Assembly (NCBI RefSeq): GCF_000427665.1
Contig: NZ_KE386572.1
Span: 3,000,196-3,064,195, forward strand
Length of the DNA stretch: 64,000 nucleotides
Reading direction: 5' to 3'
From: Geminicoccus roseus DSM 18922
GTDB lineage: Bacteria > Pseudomonadota > Alphaproteobacteria > Geminicoccales > Geminicoccaceae
Part shown: piece by piece, positions 8,298 to 17,575 of the stretch
Layout: every line of letters begins with the position of its first letter
Position numbering within the stretch: position 1 is the stretch's first letter
Program-made: the position numbers and the translations under genes
The notes under the pieces: model-generated
What the model was told of the DNA's origin: nothing
Database searches by the model: none
What the model saw: only the letters and a program-made list of their open reading frames with translations

Positions 8298-9188
8298 ATG
8301 CAGTTTCTCCTCCAGTTCACCATCGACGTGCTCAGCCTGGGCGGCGCCTACGCGCTGATGGCGCTGGGCCTGGTGATCGTCTACGGCATCCTCAAGCTGG
8401 TGAACTTCGCCTATGGCGAGCTGATCATGGTGGCGGGCTACGGCCTGTTCCTGATGAACGGCTCAGGGTTGCCCTGGATCGTGATGGCCGCGGTGGCGGT
8501 GCTGATCGCGATCGCCACCGGGGTCGCCACCGACTACATCGCCTTCCGGCCGGTGCGGGCGAAATCGGTGACCGCGGTGCTGATCACCTCCTTCGCCTTC
8601 TCGACCATCCTGCAGAACGCCGCGCTGCTGTTCATCTCGCCTAGGGCGCGCAACGTGCCGCTGCCGGACCTGTTCTCGCAGACGGTGGAGTTCGCCGGCA
8701 TCCTGATCCCGGCGCGCAACCTGATCACCATCGTCGCCTCGATCCTGCTGCTCGTGCTGTTCGCCTGGGCGATGAAGAGAACCGTGCTCGGCATCGCGAT
8801 GCGGGCGGCCGCGACCCAGTTCCGCATGGCGCGGATGCTGGGGGTGCCGGCCAACCTGATCATCTCCAGCGCGTTCGCGATCAGCGGGTTCTTCGCCGGG
8901 GTGGTGTCGCTGCTCTGGATCGGCCGGATCGGCTCGGTGACGCCGGGCATCGGCCTGGAGCCTTTGCTGGTGGCGTTCATCGCGACCGTGATCGGCGGGA
9001 TGCGCAGCCTGCAGGGCGCGGTGCTGGGCGGGTTCCTCCTGGCCTTCGTCAACACCGGCCTGAACTACACGCTGCCGCAGGACCTCCTGCAGTTCCGCGA
9101 CGCGTTCACCTTCACCCTCGTGATCCTGATCCTGTTGTGGCGTCCCGAGGGCCTGATCCGCGGCCCCGCCACCGGCCAGCGGACCTGA
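8298..9188 (+). CDS. livH: ABC permease LivH
   Basis: This is a 296-residue inner-membrane permease with about eight hydrophobic segments. It carries the family motif LVNFAYGELIMVAGYG around residues 34-49 and ends with LLWRPEGLIRG, typical of Liv permeases. It sits between livF and livM in the second Liv operon. Confidence 0.92.
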   Translation: MQFLLQFTIDVLSLGGAYALMALGLVIVYGILKLVNFAYGELIMVAGYGLFLMNGSGLPWIVMAAVAVLIAIATGVATDYIAFRPVRAKSVTAVLITSFAFSTILQNAALLFISPRARNVPLPDLFSQTVEFAGILIPARNLITIVASILLLVLFAWAMKRTVLGIAMRAAATQFRMARMLGVPANLIISSAFAISGFFAGVVSLLWIGRIGSVTPGIGLEPLLVAFIATVIGGMRSLQGAVLGGFLLAFVNTGLNYTLPQDLLQFRDAFTFTLVILILLWRPEGLIRGPATGQRT

Positions 9189-9193
9189 AGCCC

Positions 9194-10216
9194 TTGAAAC
9201 GCGGCAACATCCTCACCCTCGTCATCCTCCTGGGCCTGGTGGCCCTGCTGGTGGCCGTGCCCGCCGTCCTGCAGGACCGCCTGACCGAGCGCATCGCGAC
9301 CGCGATGGCGATCAGCCTGGTGCTGGTGGTGGGCCTGCAGACCTTCACCGGCAATTCCGGGATCCTGTCGTTCGCCCATATCGGCTTCATGGGGGTGGGC
9401 GCCTACGCCTCGGCGGCGATCACCATCCCGGTGCAGATGCGCGGCATGGCGCTGCCCGACCTCTACGAGATTATCAAGACCGTGCAGGTCTCGGGCTATG
9501 TGGGCATCCTGATCGGCGGGCTGGTGGCGGCGCTGATCGCCGCGGTGATCGCCTACCCGCTGATGCGCCTGTCCGACGCCCCGGCGGTGATCACCTCCTT
9601 TGCGCTGCTGGTGGTGCTGCACACCATCATCGCCCACTGGAGCGCCGTCACCAACGGGCCGCGGACCCTGTTCGGCCTGCCGAGCGTCACCAGCCTGCCG
9701 CTGGCGGGCGGGATCGCCGCGGTGGCGGTCGTGGTGGCGCTGTTGTTCAAGGAATCGCGGATCGGGCTTCTGTTGCGGGCGTCGCGGGACGACGAGCGGG
9801 CCGCTGGCGCGCTCGGCGCCAACATCCCCTCCCTGCGCTGGCGGGCCTTCATCCTGAGCGCGCTGTTCGCCGGGATCGGCGGGGCGCTGTGGGGCCATTT
9901 CGTGACCTCGTTCTCGCCCAAGGCCTTCTACCTCAAGGAAACCTTCGTGATCCTGGGCATGCTGGTGATCGGCGGCACCAACACGGTGACCGGGGCGGTG
10001 ATCGGCACCTTCGCGGTGACGATCCTGTTCGAGAGCCTGCGCGCGCTGGAGACCTCGCTGAACGCGGCCGACATCTTCGCCGACCAGGTGGTGGGGCTCA
10101 CCGAGATCGTGCTGGCGATGGCGATGATGGGCGTGATGTTCCTCAAGCCGGGCGGGCTGTTCGCCGCGACCGAGATCGGGCCGCTGCTCCTGCGCCGGTT
10201 CAAGAAAAAGGGCTGA
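9194..10216 (+). CDS. livM: ABC permease LivM
   Basis: This 340-residue inner-membrane permease contains the LivM motif NSGILSFAHIGFMGVGAYAS and ends in FLKPGGLFAATEIG. The start is uncertain. TTG at 9194 lies 6 bases after the livH stop and gives a lysine-arginine N-terminus leading into the first membrane segment. The only upstream in-frame ATG (9137) would overlap livH by 52 bases and add an arginine/proline-rich leader not expected in a permease. Confidence 0.88.
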   Translation: MKRGNILTLVILLGLVALLVAVPAVLQDRLTERIATAMAISLVLVVGLQTFTGNSGILSFAHIGFMGVGAYASAAITIPVQMRGMALPDLYEIIKTVQVSGYVGILIGGLVAALIAAVIAYPLMRLSDAPAVITSFALLVVLHTIIAHWSAVTNGPRTLFGLPSVTSLPLAGGIAAVAVVVALLFKESRIGLLLRASRDDERAAGALGANIPSLRWRAFILSALFAGIGGALWGHFVTSFSPKAFYLKETFVILGMLVIGGTNTVTGAVIGTFAVTILFESLRALETSLNAADIFADQVVGLTEIVLAMAMMGVMFLKPGGLFAATEIGPLLLRRFKKKG

Positions 10217-10219
10217 TCG

Positions 10220-10891
10220 ATGAGCTGGAAGACCCGGCACCGCTCCTTCTACTACGCCAACGCGCCCGAGCCCGAGGACATGGTGCTCGATCCCAAGGAG
10301 ACGGCGCTGCTCGTGATCGACGTGCAGAAAACCTATCTCCTGCCCAAGAGCGATCCGGCCGAGAACGAGGCGTGGCAGCCGTTCTTCGAGCGCATGAACC
10401 AGGTAGTGATCCCCAACATCAAGAAGCTGATCGACGACAGCCGCCGCCGGGGCGTGGAAGTGATCTATGCGCGGATCGCCTGCCTGAAGAACGACGGGCG
10501 CGACCGCTCGCTCAGCCAGAAGCGGCCGGGCTTCAACTACCTGCTGCTGCCCCGCAACGAGGACGAGGGACAGGTGGTCGCCGCGCTGGCGCCGCAGGGC
10601 GACGACATCGTGGTCGAGAAGACCACCGACAGCGCGCTCACCGGCACCAACCTGCGGATCCTGCTCGCCAACATGGGCATCAAGAACGTGGTCGCCACCG
10701 GGATCTTCACCGACCAGTGCGTGTCGTCCACGGTGCGCAGCCTGTCCGACGAGAGCTTCAACGTCCTGGTGGTCGAGGACTGCTGCGCGGCGGCGACGAT
10801 GGAGCTCCAGAACCGCGAACTGGAGATCATCAACATGATCTACTGCCACGTGGTCGACTCAAACGAGCTTCGGAGCTTCTACTCGGCCTGA
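10220..10891 (+). CDS. Isochorismatase-like cysteine hydrolase
   Basis: This 223-residue cytoplasmic enzyme has the catalytic triad of the isochorismatase/nicotinamidase superfamily: Asp34 in LLVIDVQ, Lys134 in VEKTTDSAL and Cys167 in FTDQCVSST. Members hydrolyse amides, ureides (RutB, carbamoylsarcosine or biuret hydrolases) or vinyl ethers. It starts 3 bases after livM, so it is probably the last gene of the second Liv operon and acts on the imported compound or its product. No sequence feature lets me choose one substrate; an amide or N-carbamoyl group is the likeliest guess. Confidence 0.88.
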   Translation: MSWKTRHRSFYYANAPEPEDMVLDPKETALLVIDVQKTYLLPKSDPAENEAWQPFFERMNQVVIPNIKKLIDDSRRRGVEVIYARIACLKNDGRDRSLSQKRPGFNYLLLPRNEDEGQVVAALAPQGDDIVVEKTTDSALTGTNLRILLANMGIKNVVATGIFTDQCVSSTVRSLSDESFNVLVVEDCCAAATMELQNRELEIINMIYCHVVDSNELRSFYSA

Positions 10892-10908
10892 TCTTTCCGT
10901 CGTCCATC

Positions 10909-10940
10909 GACAGGTCCGGAGCGAGGGCGCCGGATCTGTC
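10909..10940. terminator. Stem-loop after the hydrolase gene
   Basis: GACAGGTCCGG and CCGGATCTGTC pair over 11 positions with one G-T wobble, around a 10-base loop. It begins 17 bases after the hydrolase stop, with no T-tract on either strand. It probably marks the boundary between the second Liv operon and the carbohydrate-type operon; an operator role is possible. Confidence 0.45.
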
Positions 10941-11063
10941 GGCATGCCCTGAAAAGACGCCCCAGCGCTGTGTTTTCACCCGGATCAGCCCTATTGACAG
11001 GGCTGCTACCATACAAGAGGGTCGGGCGAAACGCCGGCCCCGAGAGCCGGCCAAGATCAGGGA

Positions 11064-12323
11064 ATGACCATGACCGGCCCGATCCTCAGCCGTCGCAGCG
11101 CCATCCAGACGGCCGGCGCCGCAGCCGCCTTGTCGCTGCTGGGCGCTCCCCGCGCCCGCGCCGCTTCCCCCGTGCAGATGATCAGCCACCGCTACCCGGC
11201 GCTCGAGCTGTTCGCCGAGAAGATGCGCGGCGCGGTGGACGGGGTGGAGGTCAACACCCAGCTGATGCCGTTCGACAAGGCCAACGAGCTCGCGACCATC
11301 GCGCTCTCGTCCAAGGCCGACACGCTGGACATTGTCTACGCCAGCGACAGCACGGTGCAGAAATACGCCAAGAACGGCTGGCTGATGCCGCTCGACGACC
11401 TGTTCGCGAAGTACAAGGACGAGTTCGGCCTCGGCGACTTCCCGGAAGCGGGGCTGGCGCCCTACCGCTACGAGGGCAAGCTCTACGTCCTGCCGCACAC
11501 CGTCAACGTGATGATGCTGTTCTACCGCAAGGACCTGTTCGAGGCGGAAGGCAAGCAGCCGCCCAAGACGATCGCCGAGTATCATGAGCTCGCGGAGCAC
11601 TTCAATTCGCCGATGCGCGCGGGCTCGGTGAACTGCCTGAAGCCGGTCGATGCCGGCCTCAACGAGGCGCACTGGTACATCAATGCCCTGGCCGACGGCT
11701 GGTTCGACGACCAGTGGAAGCCGGTGTTCAACAACGAGAAGGGCGTGGCGGCGATCGAGCAGCTGAAGGAGATCACCCAGTTCGCCCAGCGCGGCTATGC
11801 CACCGCCGCGAACGACGAATGCTCGCTCGCCTACCAGCAGGACATCGGGGTAATGGGGCTGCAATGGGCCACCCGCGCCGCCTCGATGGACGACCCGGCC
11901 AAGTCCCGGGTGGTCGGCCAGATCGACTGGGCGGCGCCGCCGGACGGCCATGCCCGGCTGTCCGGCGACGGCTACGCGATCTCCGCCTTCACCAAGCAGG
12001 ACCCGGATCTCCTGTTTCGGATCATCGCCACCTCGTCCAGCGACGCCACCCAGCGCGAGGCGGCAGCCCTGATGGTGCCGCCTCGCGAATCGGTGCTGCG
12101 CGACCCGAAGCTGGCGGAGCAGTACCGGCACTATCCCGCGATCCTGGCCTCGCTGGAGACCGCCACGCCGTTCCCGCCGCTGCCGGAGTTCTACGAGGCA
12201 GGCGAGTTCATCACCCGGCGGATCCTGCAGGCGGTGGCCGGCGAGATGGAGGTGCAGGAGGCGCTGGATGCCGCCGCCGGCGAGACCGAGCAGCTCCTGC
12301 AGAGCCGCGGCTACTACAACTGA
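11064..12323 (+). CDS. Extracellular solute-binding protein, carbohydrate type (tandem copy 1)
   Basis: This 419-residue family-1 binding protein has a twin-arginine-like signal (SRRSAIQT, then a hydrophobic stretch ending in RARAA), suggesting export after folding or with a cofactor. It shares long identical runs with the next gene, such as NTQLMPFDKANELATI and RGYATAANDEC. It belongs to the same broad family as maltose and glycerol-phosphate receptors. AGGGA lies 6 bases before a second ATG at 11070, which may be the true start. It heads an operon with two permeases, two amidohydrolase-like enzymes and a Rieske protein. Ligand unknown. Confidence 0.9.
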   Translation: MTMTGPILSRRSAIQTAGAAAALSLLGAPRARAASPVQMISHRYPALELFAEKMRGAVDGVEVNTQLMPFDKANELATIALSSKADTLDIVYASDSTVQKYAKNGWLMPLDDLFAKYKDEFGLGDFPEAGLAPYRYEGKLYVLPHTVNVMMLFYRKDLFEAEGKQPPKTIAEYHELAEHFNSPMRAGSVNCLKPVDAGLNEAHWYINALADGWFDDQWKPVFNNEKGVAAIEQLKEITQFAQRGYATAANDECSLAYQQDIGVMGLQWATRAASMDDPAKSRVVGQIDWAAPPDGHARLSGDGYAISAFTKQDPDLLFRIIATSSSDATQREAAALMVPPRESVLRDPKLAEQYRHYPAILASLETATPFPPLPEFYEAGEFITRRILQAVAGEMEVQEALDAAAGETEQLLQSRGYYN

Positions 12324-12363
12324 GTGGACGGGGCCGAACAGGAAGCAGGGTGGGGAATCGCGG

Positions 12364-13614
12364 ATGACTGCATATGGGATCGACCGGCGCCGGGCGTTGC
12401 AGACGCTCGGAATGGCGGCCGCGGCCTCCATGGCGGGAGGGCAGGCGAGAGCCGCAACGCCGGTGCAGATGATCAGCCACCGCTTCCCGGCTCTGGAGTT
12501 CTATGCGGAGAAGATGCGTTCGGCCGTGCCCGGGGTGGAGGTCAACACCCAGCTCATGCCGTTCGACAAGGCCAATGAGCTGGCGACCATCAGCCTGTCC
12601 TCGAAGTCGGACGCGCTGGACATCGTCTACGCGAACGACACCACCGTTCAGAAATACGCCAAGAACGGCTGGCTGCGTCCACTGGACGACTTGTGGGAGA
12701 AGCACCGAGGGGAGTTTGCCCTTGCGGACTTCCCCGAGACCGTGCTGGCGCCGTACCGGTACGAGGGCAAGCTCTACTGCGTGCCCCACAACGTCAACGT
12801 GATGCTGCTCTTCTTTCGGCGCGACCTGTTCGAGGAAGCCGGCAGGCAGCCGCCCACCACCATGGACGAGTACCTGGCGCTCGCGGAGAAGTTCAACACG
12901 CCGATGCGGGCAGGCACGATCAAGTGCCTGAAGCCGATCGACGCGGTGATGAACGAGGCGCACTGGTACTTCAACACGATCGGCGATGGATGGTTCGACG
13001 AAGACTGGCATCCGGTCTTCAACGGCGAGAACGGCGTCAAAGCGATCGAGGCGCTCAAGAAAAGCGCGGGTTATGCGCAGCGTGGCTATGCCACCGCTGC
13101 CAACGACGAGTGCACCCTGGCCCTGCAGCAGGACTTGGCGGCGATGGGCCTGCAATGGGCCAGCCGCACCGCATCGATGGACGATCCGGCCAAGTCGCGC
13201 GTGGTGGATCTGATGGGGTGGGCCGCCCCGCCCGGCGGCCACAGCCGGTTGGCGGCTGATGGCTACGCAATCTCGGCGTTCAGCAAGCAGGACCCCGAAC
13301 TCCTGTTCCGGATCCTGGCGACCTCGTCGAGCGAGGCCAACATGCGCGAGGGGGCTGCCATGCTGGTGCCGCCGCGCGACTCCGTGCTGCGCGATCCGGA
13401 GCTAGCGAAGAAGTTCCGGCACTATCCCGGCATCCTTGCAGCGCTGCCTACGGCCCTGCCGACTCCGCCGCTGCCCGAGTTCTACGAGGCGGGCGAGTTC
13501 ATCTCGCGCCGCATCCTCCAAGCGGTGGCCGGCGAGATGGAGGTGAAAGCAGCGCTCGATGCGGCGGCTGCCGAGACGGAACAACTATTGAGGAGCCGCG
13601 GCTACTACGGTTGA
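12364..13614 (+). CDS. Extracellular solute-binding protein, carbohydrate type (tandem copy 2)
   Basis: This 416-residue paralogue lies 40 bases after copy 1. It also has a twin-arginine-like signal (DRRRALQTLG, cleavage near QARAA). By eye roughly three quarters of positions match copy 1, and both end in RSRGYY plus one residue. Start at ATG 12364 follows GGGGA. Differences are spread along the chain and include the pair LPHTVNVMMLFY versus VPHNVNVMLLFF near the expected ligand cleft, so the copies may bind related ligands. It probably feeds the same permease pair. Confidence 0.9.
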   Translation: MTAYGIDRRRALQTLGMAAAASMAGGQARAATPVQMISHRFPALEFYAEKMRSAVPGVEVNTQLMPFDKANELATISLSSKSDALDIVYANDTTVQKYAKNGWLRPLDDLWEKHRGEFALADFPETVLAPYRYEGKLYCVPHNVNVMLLFFRRDLFEEAGRQPPTTMDEYLALAEKFNTPMRAGTIKCLKPIDAVMNEAHWYFNTIGDGWFDEDWHPVFNGENGVKAIEALKKSAGYAQRGYATAANDECTLALQQDLAAMGLQWASRTASMDDPAKSRVVDLMGWAAPPGGHSRLAADGYAISAFSKQDPELLFRILATSSSEANMREGAAMLVPPRDSVLRDPELAKKFRHYPGILAALPTALPTPPLPEFYEAGEFISRRILQAVAGEMEVKAALDAAAAETEQLLRSRGYYG

Positions 13615-13666
13615 CGCCTGTTCCCGGCCTGTCCAAACGCTCCCGATCCGGAAGACTTGACCTGAC

Positions 13667-14536
13667 ATGCAGACCCAACGGGGCCTTTGGCTCTTCCTGG
13701 TGCCGAGTGGGCTGATGATCGCCCTGGTGCTGCTCTACCCGCTCGGCTACGCGATCTATCTGAGCTTCTTCAACTATTACCTGGGCGGCCAGGAGCCGAG
13801 CTTCATCGGGCTGGGCAACTACACGGCTCTGCTGGGTGACGAGCGGTTCTGGAGCTCGATCGGCAAGACGGTGATGATCGTCGCCGGCGCGGTCAGCCTG
13901 GAGTTCGTGCTGGGCCTCGCGGTGGCGTTCGGGCTATACAAGCTGACCTTCGGGGTCAAGCCGCTCAATCTTTTGATGTTCCTGCCGCACATCGTGACGC
14001 CGGTGGTGGCGGCCCTGTTCCTGCGCTGGATCTTCACCGGACGCTGGGGACTGCTCGACGCGATCATCATGAGCTTCAACATCTTCCCGCCGGACTGGCT
14101 GGGCACGCCCGGCTGGGCGCGGTTCACCGTGATCCTGGCGGATGCCTGGCAGTTCACGCCGTTCATGATCCTGGTGCTCTATGCCGGGCTGAACACGGTG
14201 GATTCCAGCCAGATCGAATCGGCGCAGATGGACGGGGCGGGCAACTGGACGGTGCTGACCAAGGTCATGCTGCCGGCGATCAAGCCGCTCATCCTGTTCG
14301 TGCTGGCGATCCGGATCATGGATGCCTTCCGGTTCTTCGACCAGATCTACGTGCTGACCGCGGGCGGTCCCGGCACCGCCACCGAAACGCTCACCATGTA
14401 CACCTATGCACTGGCGTTCCGGCTGCTCGAGATCGGCAAGGCCTCGGCGCTGGGCGTGCTGACGCTGCTGCTTTCGGCGCTCACCATCGGCCTGCTGATC
14501 GCGGTACTGTACCGGCGCGACAAGGGAGCGTTCTGA
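13667..14536 (+). CDS. Sugar-type ABC permease, MalF/UgpA-like
   Basis: This is a 289-residue inner-membrane protein with six predicted segments. The EAA-type coupling motif (ESAQMDGAGNWTVLTKVMLP, about residues 184-203) docks the ATPase. It belongs with the following MalG-like permease (shared base at the junction). No ATPase gene is found within this operon, so a shared MsiK/UgpC-type ATPase encoded elsewhere is expected. Confidence 0.92.
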   Translation: MQTQRGLWLFLVPSGLMIALVLLYPLGYAIYLSFFNYYLGGQEPSFIGLGNYTALLGDERFWSSIGKTVMIVAGAVSLEFVLGLAVAFGLYKLTFGVKPLNLLMFLPHIVTPVVAALFLRWIFTGRWGLLDAIIMSFNIFPPDWLGTPGWARFTVILADAWQFTPFMILVLYAGLNTVDSSQIESAQMDGAGNWTVLTKVMLPAIKPLILFVLAIRIMDAFRFFDQIYVLTAGGPGTATETLTMYTYALAFRLLEIGKASALGVLTLLLSALTIGLLIAVLYRRDKGAF

Positions 14537-15360
14537 TGCGTCCCTCGCGCGCCTCGCAGACCCTCCTGTTCCTGGCGCTGTGCGCGTTCACCGTGGTGAA
14601 CCTCACGCCGATCATCTGGGCGTTCCTGACCTCGATCAAGCTGCCGGTGGACGCCTTCTCGGTGCCGCCCAAGCTGATCTTCACGCCGACCTTCGAGTTC
14701 CACTACCAGGTCTGGGTCGAGAAGGAGTTCTGGCGCTTCTTGATCAACAGCGCGGTGATCGCGGTCTCCACCGTGTGCATCTCGGTGCCGATCGGCACCA
14801 TGGCGGCGTTCGCGCTCTCGCGGATGCGGGGAAGCGGCTCGCGCGGGATCCTGTTCGGCCTGCTGGCGATGCGGATGTTCCCGCACATCCTGCTGGCGAT
14901 CCCGTTCTTCGTGCTGGCCCAGGGATTGAGCCTGATCGACACCTATCCGGCGATGGTCCTGGCGCTGGTGGCGATCAACCAGCCCTTCACGATCTGGATG
15001 ATGCGCAGCTTCTTCATGGACGTGCCGCTGGAGCTGGACGAGGCGGCCCGGATCGACGGCTGCAACCTTTGGCAGGTGTTCTACCAGGTGGCGCTGCCGG
15101 TGGTGCGGCCGGGCCTGTGGATCACCTGCCTGTTCAGCCTGCTGCTCGCCTACAACGAGTTCCTGTTCGCGCTGGTGCTGACCGGCCCGAGCACCAAGAC
15201 CCTGCCGGTGGCGATCGCCGAGTACGGGGCGGAAGACCTGAACTACTGGTCGCTGTCGGCCGCCGCCGCGATCGGGATCATGCTGCCGATCGTGCTGTTC
15301 ATGATGGCGCTGCAGCGCCACCTGGTGCGCGGCCTGGCCTTCGGCGCGGTCAAGGGCTGA
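14536..15360 (+). CDS. Sugar-type ABC permease, MalG/UgpE-like
   Basis: This is a 274-residue inner-membrane protein with about six segments and the coupling motif DEAARIDGCNLWQVFYQVAL near residues 169-188. Its ATG shares one base with the stop of the MalF-like gene (TGATG). It is followed 2 bases later by the first amidohydrolase gene, tying transport to catabolism. Confidence 0.92.
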   Translation: MRPSRASQTLLFLALCAFTVVNLTPIIWAFLTSIKLPVDAFSVPPKLIFTPTFEFHYQVWVEKEFWRFLINSAVIAVSTVCISVPIGTMAAFALSRMRGSGSRGILFGLLAMRMFPHILLAIPFFVLAQGLSLIDTYPAMVLALVAINQPFTIWMMRSFFMDVPLELDEAARIDGCNLWQVFYQVALPVVRPGLWITCLFSLLLAYNEFLFALVLTGPSTKTLPVAIAEYGAEDLNYWSLSAAAAIGIMLPIVLFMMALQRHLVRGLAFGAVKG

Positions 15361-15362
15361 GG

Positions 15363-16442
15363 ATGACGGAGAACTCCATGAAAGCCACCGGCGCCATCGA
15401 CTGTGACGTCCATCCGACCGTACCGGGCATCCAGGCGCTGGTGCCCTATCTCGACCCGTACTGGCAGGAAATGGTCGACGTGCGCGGCATCGAGAGCTTC
15501 GAGAACCGCAGCTTCCCGGCACGTGCCCCGATCAATGCCCGGCCGGAATGGCGCGCCGGCGGCAAGGGGCCGGCGGGCGAGAGCGTCGAGCGGATCCAGA
15601 GCGAGCTGTTCGACCGGTGGGACCCGGCCATCGCGATCTGCAACTGCCTCTACGGCATCCAGCAGATCAACGACGAGCGGATGGCCGCAGCGTTCGCCAA
15701 GGCGGTCAACGACTGGCTGGCAGTGGAGTGGCTTTCCAAGGAGCCCCGGCTGCGCGCCTCGATCGTGGTGCCGGTACAGAACCCGGAGCTGGCGGTCGAC
15801 GAGATCGAGCGGCTGGCCCACGACAAGCGCTTCGTGCAGGTGCTGGTTTTGGTGATGGGCGAGCTGCCGCTCGGCAAGAGCTTTCACTGGCCGATCTATC
15901 GCGCCGCCGAGCGCCACGGCCTGCCGATCTGCGTGCATCTGGGCAGCTCCTACCGGCATCCGGTCACGGCGTCGGGCTGGCCGACCTACCATGTTGAGGA
16001 CTATGTCGTGCAGACCCAGGCCTTTCAGGCCCAGGTAGCCAGCCTGATCAGCCACGGCGTGTTCCAGAAATTCCCGAAGCTGAAGGTGGTGCTGGCCGAA
16101 TCCGGGGTGAGCTGGCTGCCGACCTTCCTGTGGCGGTTCACCAAGGGCTGGCGCGGCCTGCGCATCGAGGTGCCCTGGGTCGACCGCTCGCCGATCGAGA
16201 TCGTGCGCGAGCATTTCCGCCTGACCCTGCAGCCGTTCGACGCGCCGGCCGACCCGGCCGAAGTCGGCCGGGTGCTCGATCATCTCGGCTCGGACGATTT
16301 ACTCCTGTACTCGTCGGACTATCCTCATTGGCAGTTCGACGGCGACGACCTGATCCCGGCTGGCTTCTCGCCGGAACTGCAGCGCAAGATCATGGTCGAC
16401 AATCCACGCGCGACCTACCCGCGTCTGGGAGACACGGCATGA
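15363..16442 (+). CDS. Amidohydrolase-superfamily (COG2159) metal-dependent enzyme 1
   Basis: This 359-residue, probably cytoplasmic TIM-barrel enzyme is related to amidohydrolase_2 hydrolases and decarboxylases. It has IDCDVHPTV at the first strand (Asp15-x-His17 where many relatives have His-x-His), a later VHLG histidine and the terminal metal motif YSSDYPHWQFDGDD. An ATG five codons in (15378, after GGAG) is an alternative start. The stop overlaps the next gene as ATGA, and the two proteins are paralogues by eye. Reaction unknown: hydrolysis or non-oxidative decarboxylation are both known in the family. Confidence 0.87.
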   Translation: MTENSMKATGAIDCDVHPTVPGIQALVPYLDPYWQEMVDVRGIESFENRSFPARAPINARPEWRAGGKGPAGESVERIQSELFDRWDPAIAICNCLYGIQQINDERMAAAFAKAVNDWLAVEWLSKEPRLRASIVVPVQNPELAVDEIERLAHDKRFVQVLVLVMGELPLGKSFHWPIYRAAERHGLPICVHLGSSYRHPVTASGWPTYHVEDYVVQTQAFQAQVASLISHGVFQKFPKLKVVLAESGVSWLPTFLWRFTKGWRGLRIEVPWVDRSPIEIVREHFRLTLQPFDAPADPAEVGRVLDHLGSDDLLLYSSDYPHWQFDGDDLIPAGFSPELQRKIMVDNPRATYPRLGDTA

Positions 16443-17575
16443 CCCTCGAGGTTCTCGATCGTTCGCAGACGGAGACCGCGACGCCTGCGACCTCCACCCG
16501 CGCAGCACCGCAGCGGCTGGGCATCATCGACTGCGACCTGCACCCGACGGTGAAGTCGCTGGCCGACCTGAAGCACTACTTAAGCAAGCGCTGGTGGGAT
16601 CGGATCCAGACCTACGGGCTGCGGCCGCGCCACGCCTTCGTGAACGGCGACCCGTATCCCAAGGCGGCGCCCCGCGCGGCGCGCCGCGACGCCTGGGGGC
16701 CTGATGGCGGCCAGCCCGGCAGCGATCTGGGCTTCATGCGCGAGCACTACCTGGACGCCTATGGCGTCGAGTACGCGATCATGGCGCCGCTCTATCCCAG
16801 CGGCCAAGCCGACCAGGATCCCGAGTTCACCACCGCGATGGTGAGCGCCGTCAACGACTGGCAGCTCGACGCCTGGGTGCGCCAGGAACGGCGGCTGAAG
16901 GCCTCGATCCTGGTGTCCTACGAGGATGCCGCGGCCTCGGTGGCGGAGATCGAGAAGCGCGCCGGCGATCCGGGCTTCTCCCAGGTCCTGCTGCTGACCC
17001 GCACCAACGAGCCGCTCGGGCGCAAGCGCTACTGGCCGATCTACGAGGCCGCGGAGCGGCACGGGCTGCCGGTGGCGATGCATGTGTTCGGCTATAGCGG
17101 CTTCCCGGTGAGCGGCACCGGCTGGCCGTCCTACTACCTGGAGGAGATGACCGGCCATTCGGCGGCCTGCCAGTCGGTGGTGGCGAGCCTGGTGCTGGAA
17201 GGCGTGTTCGAGCGCTTCCCGGGCGTGAAGTTCATCAACATCGAGGGCGGCTTCGGCTGGCTGGCGGCGCTCTCCTGGCGGCTGGACAAGCACTGGGCGC
17301 GCCTGCGCGCCGAGGTCCCGCACCTCAAGCGCCCGCCGTCGGAATATCTGAAGGAGCAGCTCTACATCACCACCCAGCCGATGGACGAGCCGGAAAGCCC
17401 GCGCCAGCTGATCGATCTGATGGAGCAGGTCGGCTTCGACCGGCTCTTGTTCGCCACCGACTATCCGCATTGGGACTTCGACGATCCGGCGCGCGCGCTG
17501 CCGCGCGGGCTGACCGACGAGCAGACCCGGGCGATCCGGTCGGAAAATGCGCGCAAGCTGTTCCGCTTCGACTGA
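16439..17575 (+). CDS. Amidohydrolase-superfamily (COG2159) metal-dependent enzyme 2
   Basis: This 378-residue paralogue of the preceding enzyme has a polar N-terminal extension of about 28 residues, then IDCDLHPTV (Asp33-x-His35), EAAERHGLP, AMHVFGYSG and FATDYPHWDFDD. Coupled overlaps on both sides (ATGA upstream, TGATG downstream) suggest the two proteins and the Rieske protein are made together, perhaps as a complex or successive steps. Whether they form a heteromer is inference. Confidence 0.87.
   Translation: MTLEVLDRSQTETATPATSTRAAPQRLGIIDCDLHPTVKSLADLKHYLSKRWWDRIQTYGLRPRHAFVNGDPYPKAAPRAARRDAWGPDGGQPGSDLGFMREHYLDAYGVEYAIMAPLYPSGQADQDPEFTTAMVSAVNDWQLDAWVRQERRLKASILVSYEDAAASVAEIEKRAGDPGFSQVLLLTRTNEPLGRKRYWPIYEAAERHGLPVAMHVFGYSGFPVSGTGWPSYYLEEMTGHSAACQSVVASLVLEGVFERFPGVKFINIEGGFGWLAALSWRLDKHWARLRAEVPHLKRPPSEYLKEQLYITTQPMDEPESPRQLIDLMEQVGFDRLLFATDYPHWDFDDPARALPRGLTDEQTRAIRSENARKLFRFD

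Noticed and set aside
10994-10999. TTGACA as a -35 box for the carbohydrate-type operon
   Set aside because: No acceptable -10 hexamer lies 16-18 bases downstream; TACAAG is only 12 bases away.
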